From: Clostridiales bacterium
GTDB lineage: Bacteria > Bacillota > Clostridia > Oscillospirales > Acutalibacteraceae
NCBI GenBank assembly: GCA_018364155.1
Contig: JAGZMM010000001.1
Coordinates: forward strand, 620,001 to 684,000
Direction of reading: 5' to 3'
Length of the DNA stretch: 64,000 nucleotides
Below the pieces are notes generated by a model. The model was given only the letters and a program-made list of their open reading frames with translations, did not search any database and was not told the DNA's origin. Shown here piece by piece: positions 7,928 to 15,478 of the stretch (positions are counted from its first letter, which is position 1; every line of letters begins with the position of its first letter). The position numbers and the translations under genes were made by a program.

Positions 7928-9058
7928 TTATAAATCCAGGTTTTCCTGGAGCTGACCCAGGCTCTGGGCTTTTAAATAGGCGTTGATGAATCCATCCAGG
8001 TCCCCATCCATGACGGCGTTTATGTTGCCCATTTCATAGCCGGTGCGATGGTCCTTCACCAGGGTATAGGGCATGAACACATAAGAACGAATCTGAGAAC
8101 CCCAGCCGATTTCTTTTTGCTCGCCCTTGATGTCCTCGATGCGGTCCAGGTGCTCGCGTTCCTTGATTTCCACCAGCTTCGACTTGAGCATGGTCATACA
8201 CACCGCCCGGTTCTGGTGCTGGCTGCGCTCGTTCTGACAGGCCACCACAATGCCGGTGGGAAGGTGGGTGATGCGCACCGCCGAAGAGGTCTTATTGACC
8301 TTCTGACCGCCCGCGCCCGAGGAGCGGTAGGTATCCACCTTCAGGTCTTCGTCCTTAATGTCGATCTGGATCTCGTCGTTGATCTCCGGGATGATTTCCA
8401 GGCTGGCAAAGGACGTATGCCGCCGGCCCGACGCATCGAAGGGAGACACCCGCACCAGCCGGTGTACCCCCACCTCGCTCTTTAAATAGCCGTAGGCGTT
8501 GAGCCCCTCCACCAGAATGGAAGCGCTTTTGATTCCCGCCTCTTCCCCGTCAAGATAGTCGAGAATCTTATACTTGAAGCCGTGGCGCTCGGCCCAGCGG
8601 GTGTACATCCGGTAGAGCATCTCCGCCCAATCCTGGGCTTCGGTGCCGCCCGCGCCTGCGTGGAAGGTAAGAATGGCGTTGTTCTGATCGTATTCGCCGG
8701 TTAACAGCGTGGACAGCTTTTGGGTTTCCAGCTCTTTTTGCACCCGCTCCACGCCTTCTTTGGCTTCGTCCAAATGAGAAAGGTCCCCTTCCTCGTCAGC
8801 GATCTCAATGAGCATAAGGGTTTCCTCAAAATCGTCGGACAAGGACTGATAGGAAGCGATCTTATTTTTGATGCCGCTGATTTTGCGAAGCACCTTCTGA
8901 GAATTGTCCATATCATCCCAGAAGTTCGGCTGGGCGGACTGCTCCTCGAGCTTCGCCTGCTCTTCCTTTAACGCCTTGAGCCCCATCGCTTCAGCCAATT
9001 CCGTAAGCTCGGGCTGCATGCCTTCCAGCTTTAATTTTAATTCTTCGTACTGTATCAC
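7928..9058 (-). CDS. prfB: Peptide chain release factor 2
   Basis: RF2 reads UGA and UAA stop codons and triggers peptide release on the ribosome. The protein has 376 residues, with the RF2 recognition tripeptide SPF at 205-207 and the catalytic GGQ at 250-252 in SSGAGGQKVNKT. The frame is uninterrupted from the N-terminal helices through the PNFWDD segment. The usual +1 programmed frameshift at an early in-frame UGA, present in many bacteria, is therefore absent. Start codon is GTG at 9058 with GGATGAAGAG upstream. Monocistronic, with its own promoter and terminator. Confidence 0.95.
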   Translation of the reverse strand: MIQYEELKLKLEGMQPELTELAEAMGLKALKEEQAKLEEQSAQPNFWDDMDNSQKVLRKISGIKNKIASYQSLSDDFEETLMLIEIADEEGDLSHLDEAKEGVERVQKELETQKLSTLLTGEYDQNNAILTFHAGAGGTEAQDWAEMLYRMYTRWAERHGFKYKILDYLDGEEAGIKSASILVEGLNAYGYLKSEVGVHRLVRVSPFDASGRRHTSFASLEIIPEINDEIQIDIKDEDLKVDTYRSSGAGGQKVNKTSSAVRITHLPTGIVVACQNERSQHQNRAVCMTMLKSKLVEIKEREHLDRIEDIKGEQKEIGWGSQIRSYVFMPYTLVKDHRTGYEMGNINAVMDGDLDGFINAYLKAQSLGQLQENLDL

Positions 9059-9126
9059 GTTCTCTTCATCCTTTTTTGCAGATTCAAGCGTCTTTTTTAC
9101 GCAGACGCCGTTGCCATAACAGATGT

Positions 9127-9155
9127 ATTATAGTGCGAAATCGCCGCAAAGTAAA
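9127..9155 (-). promoter_or_regulatory. prfB promoter
   Basis: Minus-strand TTTACT (9150-9155), 17-base spacer and TATAAT (9127-9132), about 70 bases upstream of the prfB start. Confidence 0.75.
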
Positions 9156-9196
9156 GGAAAACGCAGGGGGCGGAATAATCTTTTCGTTCAGAAGGA

Positions 9197-9225
9197 TTGA
9201 ACAAACGGGGATGTTTGGTTATAAT
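9197..9225 (+). promoter_or_regulatory. Promoter of the RING-finger membrane protein gene
   Basis: TTGAAC (9197-9202), 17-base spacer and TATAAT (9220-9225), 60 bases upstream of the start codon. Confidence 0.75.
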
Positions 9226-9287
9226 AGTAAAGAAATACGGAAAAATTGGCGAACGATTGTGGCCTTTTGAATACGGGAGGTTCTTCT

Positions 9288-10250
9288 ATGATTTCCTATA
9301 CTGACCTGAGCTGTCCAGTCTGCCACCAGCCGTTTAAGGCGGAGGACGACGTGGTGGTCTGCCCGGTCTGCGGCGCACCTCATCACCGGGAGTGTTACCG
9401 GAAAGAGGGACACTGTGCCTATGCGGACACCCACGGCACTGAGGAGCAGTGGCAGCGTCCGCAGCCACAAGGAGAAGAGCCGGATGAAGACGACCCGCTG
9501 GCAGGGGTATGTCCCCGGTGCGGCTATAAAAATCCGCCAGGTACCCTATTCTGCGTCAAATGCAGCCTTTCTCTCAAGGACGGCAATCCATCCTCCCGTT
9601 TTAACGGTGAGCAGCCGCCTCCGCCCCGTCCCCAACCGGGAGACCAGCCCTTCTCCCCCTTCGGCCCCATGATGCTTGACCCCTATGGCGGCGTGGACCC
9701 GGGGCATTCCATCGGCGGCATTCCAGTTCCGGAAATCGCCTCCTTTGTGGGAGAGAACGCTTCCTATTATCTGCCCCGGTTTTACCAGATGCAGAAAAAC
9801 AAGTCTCCCATCAGCCTGAATTTTGCCGCCGGCCTTCTCGACCGGTTTTGGATACTGTTTCGCCGGATGGGTTGGTTCTTTGTCCTGCTGTTTGCGGTGA
9901 CTACCATTTTGTCCCTCCCGTCGATGATTATTTACGCGCAGTACACCATTGCTCTGGCCTCCGGTGCGCAAACCTTCGAGCCCTCCCAGACTCTGGCCAT
10001 TCTCAGCACGATATTCAGTTATGTGAGCCTTGCTGTGCGCCTGTTGTTGCTTGTTTTCAGCAACCGGCTTTACATGGCCTATGTGCTGCGCAGCATCAAG
10101 CGCATCCGGGCACTGAATTTGGACCCGCTGGCCTACCAGGAGGCGCTGATGAAAAAGGGCGGCACCAAGGCGGTCAATATTTTGATCGTCATTGGGCTTA
10201 ATGTGGTGGTAGCCGCAGTTCTGGCTCTACTCTTGCTCTATGTTTTTTAG
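9288..10250 (+). CDS. Prokaryotic RING-finger membrane protein
   Basis: The 320-residue protein opens with a cysteine-histidine cluster (about residues 8-45): CPVC, a second CPVC 17 residues on, then PHHREC and a final Cys. This matches the prokaryotic RING-finger family 1 pattern. A second zinc-ribbon-like CPRC...CVKC pair follows near residues 84-102, then a Pro-rich linker (PPPPRPQPGDQP). The C-terminal half has three predicted transmembrane helices (WFFVLLFAVTTILSL, a second around residue 250, and a last at the C terminus). I infer a membrane protein with a cytosolic zinc-binding adaptor head; the function is unknown. Start at 9288 has GGGAGG seven bases upstream; an upstream in-frame start lacks a site. 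Confidence 0.75.
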   Translation: MISYTDLSCPVCHQPFKAEDDVVVCPVCGAPHHRECYRKEGHCAYADTHGTEEQWQRPQPQGEEPDEDDPLAGVCPRCGYKNPPGTLFCVKCSLSLKDGNPSSRFNGEQPPPPRPQPGDQPFSPFGPMMLDPYGGVDPGHSIGGIPVPEIASFVGENASYYLPRFYQMQKNKSPISLNFAAGLLDRFWILFRRMGWFFVLLFAVTTILSLPSMIIYAQYTIALASGAQTFEPSQTLAILSTIFSYVSLAVRLLLLVFSNRLYMAYVLRSIKRIRALNLDPLAYQEALMKKGGTKAVNILIVIGLNVVVAAVLALLLLYVF

Positions 10251-10328
10251 TGCGGGCGTATTGGTCCGCTCCCAATATGGAAAGAGAATGGCCGGCGCCT
10301 TTCTCTTTCGCAGAATGGAGAGAAAAAA

Positions 10329-11198
10329 ATGAAAATCAAAAAAGCCGTTATCCCAGCCGCGGGGCTGGGCACCCGGGTCCTTCCCATCACCAAGGCGATG
10401 CCCAAAGAGATGCTCCCCATTGTGGACAAGCCTTCCATTCAGTACATTGTGGAAGAAGCGGTGGCCGCCGGCATTGAGGACATTCTAATTATTTTAAGCC
10501 GTGGCAAGGGTATTGTGGAGGACCACTTTGACCGCAGCCCAGAGCTGGAGGAGCGTTTGTCCGCCACTGGCAAGGAAGAGATGCTCAGAGAAGTCAAAGC
10601 CATTTCCGAGCTTGCCAACATTACCTACCTGCGCCAGCGGGAGCTCAAAGGGCTCGGGCATGCGGTGTATGAGGCGAGAAGCTTTGTGGGGGACGAACCT
10701 TTTGCGGTCCTTTACGGCGACGACGTCATCATCGGCGAGGACCCCGCCTGCGGCCAGCTCTGCCGAGCTTATGAAGAATTCGGCCTGGGCGTGGTGGGCG
10801 TCAAGGAGGTCAGCACTGAGGCGATCCTCAAATACTCCTCTCTGGCGGTTACCCCCATCCGGGACAACCTCTTTACCGTTACCGACATGGTGGAAAAGCC
10901 AAAGCCAGAGGAAATTTTATCCCACTACGCGATTTTAGGCCGCTGCGTGCTGCCGCCGGAAATTTTCAAGCTTTTGGAGAACACGAAACCGGGCGCTGGC
11001 GGTGAAATCCAGCTGACCGACGCGATGAAGGCGCTCTGCCGCACCAAAAATATGACGGCGGTGGACTTTACCGGCAAGCGGTATGACATGGGCAACAAGC
11101 TGGGCATTCTTACGGCCACCTGCGAGGTTGCGCTTACCCATCCGGAGGTAGGCGAAGCGTTCAAAGCGTATCTCAAGGAGCTTTGTAAAACACTTTGA
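10329..11198 (+). CDS. galU: UTP-glucose-1-phosphate uridylyltransferase
   Basis: Makes UDP-glucose from UTP and glucose-1-phosphate for cell-surface glycans. The 289-residue protein has the nucleotidyltransferase signature AAGLGTRVLPITKAMPKEML at the N terminus, the uridine-binding GLGHAV stretch, the YGDD metal-site motif, and the EKPKPEE and GGEIQLTDAM motifs toward the C terminus. Length is typical. Located between the RING-finger gene and the rpsF operon; the 78-bp gap upstream contains no obvious terminator, so it may be cotranscribed with the RING-finger gene. Confidence 0.95.
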   Translation: MKIKKAVIPAAGLGTRVLPITKAMPKEMLPIVDKPSIQYIVEEAVAAGIEDILIILSRGKGIVEDHFDRSPELEERLSATGKEEMLREVKAISELANITYLRQRELKGLGHAVYEARSFVGDEPFAVLYGDDVIIGEDPACGQLCRAYEEFGLGVVGVKEVSTEAILKYSSLAVTPIRDNLFTVTDMVEKPKPEEILSHYAILGRCVLPPEIFKLLENTKPGAGGEIQLTDAMKALCRTKNMTAVDFTGKRYDMGNKLGILTATCEVALTHPEVGEAFKAYLKELCKTL

Positions 11199-11247
11199 GG
11201 CATCGGCCCGAAAAAAGCAATTTTTGGAGCATCCAAGCAGATTTTTC

Positions 11248-11276
11248 TTGACTGCTTGGATGCTTTCTGCTATAAT
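11248..11276 (+). promoter_or_regulatory. rpsF-ssb-rpsR promoter
   Basis: TTGACT (11248-11253), a 17-base spacer and TATAAT (11271-11276), 90 bases upstream of rpsF. The -35 box sits in the loop between the two arms of a 12-bp inverted repeat (11228-11239 and 11253-11264), which may instead serve as the galU terminator. The leader also holds a CGCGC/GCGCG hairpin and a CCTGC/GCAGG hairpin, in the place where S6/S18 autoregulatory leaders are known in Firmicutes. Confidence 0.82.
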
Positions 11277-11365
11277 TCATCTGTTAACGCGCAGCTAAAG
11301 CGCGTTTCATCCTTGCTCCTGCTGAAAAAGGCAGGGGCCATAGTCCAAAAGGAGGTGCAAACGAC

Positions 11366-11662
11366 ATGGCAAATGTAACTGGCAAGTATGAGTCCGTCCT
11401 CATCGTTTCGTTGAAGAACGGCGAGGAAGCGGTCGCGACGACGGTGGAGAAGTTCAAGACCCTCATCGAGCAGAACGCGACCCTCGAAAGCGTGGACGAG
11501 TGGGGCAAACGCCGCCTGGCTTACCCCATCAACGATGAAACCGACGGTTATTACGTTCTCTACAATTTTGAGAGCGCTCCTTCCTTCATCGCGGAGCTGG
11601 ACCGTATCTACAAGATCACCGACGGCGTGCTTCGTTCCATCATCGTACGCAAGGAAGCGTAA
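11366..11662 (+). CDS. rpsF: Small ribosomal subunit protein S6
   Basis: S6 binds S18 on the platform of the 30S subunit. The 98-residue protein is standard length, with the ESVLIVSLKNGEE beta strand near the N terminus, the conserved WGKRRLAYPINDETDGYYV core and the LDRIYKITDGVLRSIIVRK C-terminal helix/strand. AAAGGAGGTGC precedes the start. First gene of the conserved rpsF-ssb-rpsR operon. Confidence 0.97.
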   Translation: MANVTGKYESVLIVSLKNGEEAVATTVEKFKTLIEQNATLESVDEWGKRRLAYPINDETDGYYVLYNFESAPSFIAELDRIYKITDGVLRSIIVRKEA

Positions 11663-11672
11663 GGAGGCCGCA

Positions 11673-12116
11673 ATGCTCAATCATGCAGTTTTGATGGGCC
11701 GGCTGGTGGCCGACCCGGAACTTCGGCACACGCCAAACAGCATCCCGGTTACCCGCTTCACCTTGGCGGTGGACCGCAATTTCTCGTCCCAAAGCGGCGA
11801 GCGCCAGACGGATTTCATCGACATTACCGCGTGGCGAAAAACGGCGGAGTTCGTCTCTCGCTATTTTCATAAGGGCATGCTGGTAGCGGTGCAGGGTTCC
11901 ATCCAGACCCGCAGTTATACCGACAACCAGGGCATCAAGCGCAAAGCGTTTGAAATCGTGGCGGACAATGTGTATTTTGCCGAGCCCAAACGAGATTCCG
12001 CTTCGGCGCCTTCCTACGACCCGGCTCCGGCTTCGGCACCTGCTGCGCCCACGTCCTACCAAAGCGGCGACGCGGGGGATTTCCAGGAAATCGAGGACGA
12101 CGATCTGCCGTTCTAA
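11673..12116 (+). CDS. ssb: Single-stranded DNA-binding protein
   Basis: SSB coats single-stranded DNA in replication and repair. The 147-residue protein has an OB fold (about residues 1-105; NHAVLMGRLVADPELRHT at the start, FIDITAWRKTAEFV in the middle), a Pro/Ala-rich disordered linker, and the acidic tip DDDLPF that recruits partner proteins. The start at 11673 follows AAGGAGG with correct spacing, ten bases after the rpsF stop; an earlier in-frame start would overlap most of rpsF and is rejected. Confidence 0.97.
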   Translation: MLNHAVLMGRLVADPELRHTPNSIPVTRFTLAVDRNFSSQSGERQTDFIDITAWRKTAEFVSRYFHKGMLVAVQGSIQTRSYTDNQGIKRKAFEIVADNVYFAEPKRDSASAPSYDPAPASAPAAPTSYQSGDAGDFQEIEDDDLPF

Positions 12117-12151
12117 TGAATTTGAACGAGACTACAAGGAGGAACTGACTC

Positions 12152-12397
12152 ATGGCTTATGACCGCTCTGACCGTCCCCGTGGACGCAAAGGCCGCAAGA
12201 AGGTTTGCAGCTTCTGTGTCGACCGGGTTGAGAATATCGATTACAAAGACGTCAACCGTCTGCGCCGCTTCATTTCGGAGCGCGCGAAGATTCTGCCCCG
12301 CCGTGTTACCGGCACCTGTGCAAGACACCAGCGCGAGTTGACCGTCGCCATCAAGCGCGCCCGTCACATCGCTCTGCTGCCCTTCATCAGCGACTAA
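12152..12397 (+). CDS. rpsR: Small ribosomal subunit protein S18
   Basis: S18 pairs with S6 on the 30S platform. The 81-residue protein has the CSFCVD stretch followed by the conserved DYKDVNRLRRFISERAKILPRR core, plus a second Cys at TGTCARHQRE, so it is the zinc-binding (C+) form of S18. That implies the cell may also need or lack a zinc-free paralogue, which is not in the window. Preceded by AAGGAGG. Last gene of the operon, followed by a terminator. Confidence 0.97.
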   Translation: MAYDRSDRPRGRKGRKKVCSFCVDRVENIDYKDVNRLRRFISERAKILPRRVTGTCARHQRELTVAIKRARHIALLPFISD

Positions 12398-12408
12398 GGC
12401 TTCTCTTC

Positions 12409-12440
12409 AAAGGCCCAGGCTTTTAGCCGGGGCCTTTCTT
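12409..12440 (+). terminator. Terminator of the rpsF-ssb-rpsR operon
   Basis: An AAAGGCCC/GGGCCTTT stem (12409-12416 with 12430-12437), with an inner GGCT/AGCC pairing, is followed by a T-rich tract. Confidence 0.82.
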
Positions 12441-12691
12441 CTTTCCCCGGGGTATGGCCCTGAAAATCATCGCGTGGAGCCTTGATGAGGCCGTATACGC
12501 GTAAAAAAGAGAAGCGATTGCACTTCCCAGATGTTTAGATCAAGCTTTGGCCGTGCCGTTTCTTCTTTCGGCATAGTTATAAAACACCCGTGCATTCCAG
12601 GTCTTCCCCGTTGCACGAAGCAAACGTAGGAAACTGGGACAGATCTCACCGGGGCAAGGTTTTGCAGTCCCAGCCCGTATGAAGCACCAGC
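12441..12691. other. Intergenic stretch without a recognised gene, contains several inverted repeats
   Basis: About 250 bases between the rpsR terminator and the palindromic terminator at 12692. No convincing open frame: the longest, a 60-residue minus-strand frame, has no ribosome site. Short stems are visible: TGCCG/CGGCA near 12555-12575, CTGGGAC at 12634-12640 with GTCCCAG at 12667-12673, and GTGCA/TGCAC around 12590-12615. The density of hairpins would fit a structured RNA, but I cannot match it to 6S, tmRNA, RNase P, SRP RNA or a known riboswitch. Confidence 0.4.
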
Positions 12692-12727
12692 AAAGAGGCC
12701 CGGCGGAATGTTCCGCCGGGCCTCTTT
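12692..12727. terminator. Strong palindromic terminator
   Basis: A perfect 17-bp inverted repeat (12692-12708 with 12711-12727), GC-rich in the middle and with AAAG/CTTT ends. The stretch 12728-12966 that follows holds nothing recognisable before the spoIIE stop codon. The palindrome may end minus-strand spoIIE transcription, an RNA from 12441-12691, or both. Confidence 0.75.
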
Positions 12728-12966
12728 GTGTTGGGCAGCTGCTCTATGTGTTCCCTTCTTCTTGCTTTTGTGGTAATTTCACCTTGTTGCCGTTATAGCT
12801 GCCGACGATTCTTCCTCTCTCTTTTTGCGGGAGAAAGAAAAATCCCGATGACACCCTCCACCAAAGCATACCATCCAGGCAGAAAGCGATGGTTTTCTCC
12901 TTGTCTGCTCCCTCCTTTTCTCTCGTTTTACTCATTTTCTGCGCCGGATTCAAGAATTGGTATTCC

Positions 12967-15291
12967 TTATACGCCCTTTCGCACTGCGCCTACCAGAACA
13001 GTCATGTCGTCCTCATGGTCGCCTGCCCGCTCCAGAGCCAATTGCAGCAGATGATCGGCGAACTCCTGGGCGTCTTCCCCGTCAAAACCAAGCAGCTCGT
13101 CCTCAATCCAGCCGATTTCATCGGTATCTACCCCGTCGGACATCATCAAGACCACGTCGCCCGGTGCCACTTTGTATTCCGACTGCTCAAAGCGCACGTC
13201 CCGCAGAATGCCCACCGGCAGGGAAACAGTATCACACTTGAGTACCCGGCCGTTTCGCCGCAGGAGCGTGATAGGCGCTCCTGCCTTGCGCACGATAAGC
13301 TTGCCGGTATAAAGGTCAAGACTCGCCACATCCAGGGTAGCTAAGGCTTCGTCTGCGGACTTTACGAGCAGAGCGGAATTGACGATATTCAGAGCGTTGT
13401 CATAGCCGAACCCGGCGCAGACCAGCCGTTCGAGCAGGCCGGAAGCCATAGCACCCTCCACGGCGGCCCGGCCGCCCCGGCCCATGCCGTCGCTGATGAC
13501 CAAGACTTCATGCCCTCGGCCGTCGGAGAAGGTTTCGTAGGAGTCCCCACACAAGGGTGCATCCCCGCTCGCATGCTGGGCTTCCCCGACGCGGATGGAC
13601 AGAGCCGCCCGCTCTTTAAAAATAAGCCGCGCTTCGTCTCCGGCCCAGTCCACGGTGGGGTGGGAGAAATCCCGGTCACAGGCATGGGACACGTCGTCGG
13701 TAAGCTCTGCTTTGTTGACACGGATACCCGTGTGGCCCGCCACCGAAGCGGTGACCTCCATGCGGCGGTACCGGTCGACCACGCAGCTGACCTCCAAGGG
13801 AAGCAGCCCGTTTTGCTCGAGGGCCTCGCGCACTCGGGAGGCGGCTTCGGTATCGTAGCATTCTGCTTCTTCGAATTCTTCGGTCAGTTCCGACAGCATC
13901 CGGGACATTCCTTCAAACTGGTCGGCCATGACCGCGCGGATTTCCGCCGCGCGGCGTTCAGCGCCTTCGCGGATGCTGAAATTCTGGTAGCTGTGGTTGA
14001 TTTCCTTGACCATGTCCTCCGGTCGGCAGCAGCGGCGCTTGAACTGGGACGGCGCGTCGTCGAGGGTGATGGTCCCCTTTTCCCGAAGAGCGTCGGTCAT
14101 ATCGTTGAGGGCGCTCTGGGTATCGTTGTAGGCCGGGCCCCAGCAGAACATGCGCAGGCCGCAATCCTTACAAACGTCATCACTAGCATGCTGGTAAACA
14201 GAAGAAATATTGGGAGCACTGATTTTGCGCAGCTTATCGGTGACGACGCCCACCGCCTGGGAGATTTCTCCCAGCGCCCTAGAGGCAAAGCCCAGCCGCA
14301 TGACGATGGCCCGGCGCAGCCCTTCCGCCGAAGGAACGTCGCTTTTCGGGTTGAGCGCCTTGGAAAGATCGGCTCCTAGGCTCTTGGGAATCAGCACGAA
14401 CACGAGAGCGCCGACCAGCGCTTCATAAATACCCGCGTACACGCCGGGCGAGCCGCCCACGGCTACGGCCACAATACCGTTTGCCAGGAGGAAAGACAGG
14501 GCGGTGGCCAGCTTGCCCATGGGAGCGAACACGCCGCCCATCAGCCCGCCGAAGGCATAGGCGGTGCCCAGGTGCTGCATACCGGCGCCGCTCAGGCCCA
14601 TGATAAGCCCGGCAGCCACTCCGGCGATGGCGCCTGCGGCCTCGTGCCCGTACCGGGCGGCGCAGAGAACCAGAGCAACGGCTACGATCCGGCCGGGAGA
14701 AACACCCATATAGTCAATCCCCGTTAGGCCCACCAGGGCGGCCCCTATCGAAATGACCAGGCTGCAAAGCTCCTGGCGGCTCAGCGACGAGGCAGAACGG
14801 GGCGAATAGAGAAGCCCCACACTGATGTGAAAGAAATAAGCCGCGCCTCCGGCGAGCAGCGCTTCGGCGACGCCGGTCACTGCGGCGTTGAGGGTTATGC
14901 CCTGTACCACAAGCGGGATGGAACCGGTTAGCAGCGTAGCCAGAAAGGCCACGACAGGGGCAAAGGCTGGATGACGGGAGACCTTTCCCGCTCCTGCCAG
15001 AGCCCAGCGAATAGAGGTCACGGCGAACAAGGCCGCCACATACCGCATGGCAGTGAATCCTGCGCCGGGCAGCAGGTATCCCAGTGCCGCGCCCATTGCG
15101 ACCACCAAACCACTGGGAAAGGGTACCGCCGCTGCAAACGCCACGCCGAATGGCGCCAGATTTTCGAATACCGTCGCCTGGGAGAGAAGCACGCCCAACA
15201 GCGCCAAACCCGCCGTCCTCGCAAAACGCAGCGCCTTGTCCGACACGCCGCGTTTTTTCACCCCTTGCGTACCGAGGGACTGTTCTTTCAC
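12967..15291 (-). CDS. spoIIE: Stage II sporulation protein E (SpoIIE phosphatase)
   Basis: SpoIIE is a membrane PP2C phosphatase that dephosphorylates SpoIIAA to activate sigma-F in the forespore, and it binds FtsZ to help polar septation. The 774-residue protein has about ten N-terminal membrane helices (residues 20-310), a central regulatory region with a CKDCGLRMFC cysteine motif, and a C-terminal PP2C domain (about 565-774) with the metal-site motifs CGDSY, VISDGMGRG and MMSDGVD. Start is GTG at 15291 with GGCGGTGA upstream. It follows ftsZ directly, separated by a strong terminator and a candidate Spo0A-type promoter. Confidence 0.95.
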   Translation of the reverse strand: MKEQSLGTQGVKKRGVSDKALRFARTAGLALLGVLLSQATVFENLAPFGVAFAAAVPFPSGLVVAMGAALGYLLPGAGFTAMRYVAALFAVTSIRWALAGAGKVSRHPAFAPVVAFLATLLTGSIPLVVQGITLNAAVTGVAEALLAGGAAYFFHISVGLLYSPRSASSLSRQELCSLVISIGAALVGLTGIDYMGVSPGRIVAVALVLCAARYGHEAAGAIAGVAAGLIMGLSGAGMQHLGTAYAFGGLMGGVFAPMGKLATALSFLLANGIVAVAVGGSPGVYAGIYEALVGALVFVLIPKSLGADLSKALNPKSDVPSAEGLRRAIVMRLGFASRALGEISQAVGVVTDKLRKISAPNISSVYQHASDDVCKDCGLRMFCWGPAYNDTQSALNDMTDALREKGTITLDDAPSQFKRRCCRPEDMVKEINHSYQNFSIREGAERRAAEIRAVMADQFEGMSRMLSELTEEFEEAECYDTEAASRVREALEQNGLLPLEVSCVVDRYRRMEVTASVAGHTGIRVNKAELTDDVSHACDRDFSHPTVDWAGDEARLIFKERAALSIRVGEAQHASGDAPLCGDSYETFSDGRGHEVLVISDGMGRGGRAAVEGAMASGLLERLVCAGFGYDNALNIVNSALLVKSADEALATLDVASLDLYTGKLIVRKAGAPITLLRRNGRVLKCDTVSLPVGILRDVRFEQSEYKVAPGDVVLMMSDGVDTDEIGWIEDELLGFDGEDAQEFADHLLQLALERAGDHEDDMTVLVGAVRKGV

Positions 15292-15310
15292 TGTGACTCA
15301 CCGCCTGCCT

Positions 15311-15342
15311 AAAAAATAGGCCGCCCGACGAATCGGACGGCC
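15311..15342 (-). terminator. Strong intrinsic terminator after ftsZ, inside the spoIIE leader
   Basis: On the minus strand a 10-bp stem (15333-15342 with 15319-15328, one G-U) closes a UUCG tetraloop and is followed by UAUUUUUU (A-run 15311-15316). It lies downstream of the ftsZ stop and also just downstream of the candidate spoIIE promoter. Confidence 0.88.
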
Positions 15343-15351
15343 GGTATTTCC

Positions 15352-15384
15352 ATTATATGGAACAGAATCAACGAATTCTGTCAC
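15352..15384 (-). promoter_or_regulatory. spoIIE: Candidate spoIIE promoter with 21-base spacer
   Basis: Minus-strand GTGACA (15379-15384) and TATAAT (15352-15357) are 21 bases apart. Spo0A-activated sigma-A promoters of spoIIE and spoIIG in Bacillus subtilis are known for spacers of 21-22 bases instead of 17. No perfect Spo0A box (TGTCGAA) was found by eye; CGACGAA lies at 15326-15332, inside the terminator stem-loop. Confidence 0.5.
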
Positions 15385-15478
15385 ATCCTGGATCCAAACC
15401 ACTATTTCTATGCAGGTTTTTGCACACTTAGAACCAAACCGCAAAAAAACATCGTTTCTCCGCTGCCGGTTTTTTCCT

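Noticed and set aside
12467..12649. 60-codon open frame on the minus strand
   Set aside because: No ribosome site and it overlaps several hairpins; more consistent with non-coding DNA or RNA.
13510..14379. 289-codon open frame on the plus strand
   Set aside because: Antisense to the PP2C domain of spoIIE.
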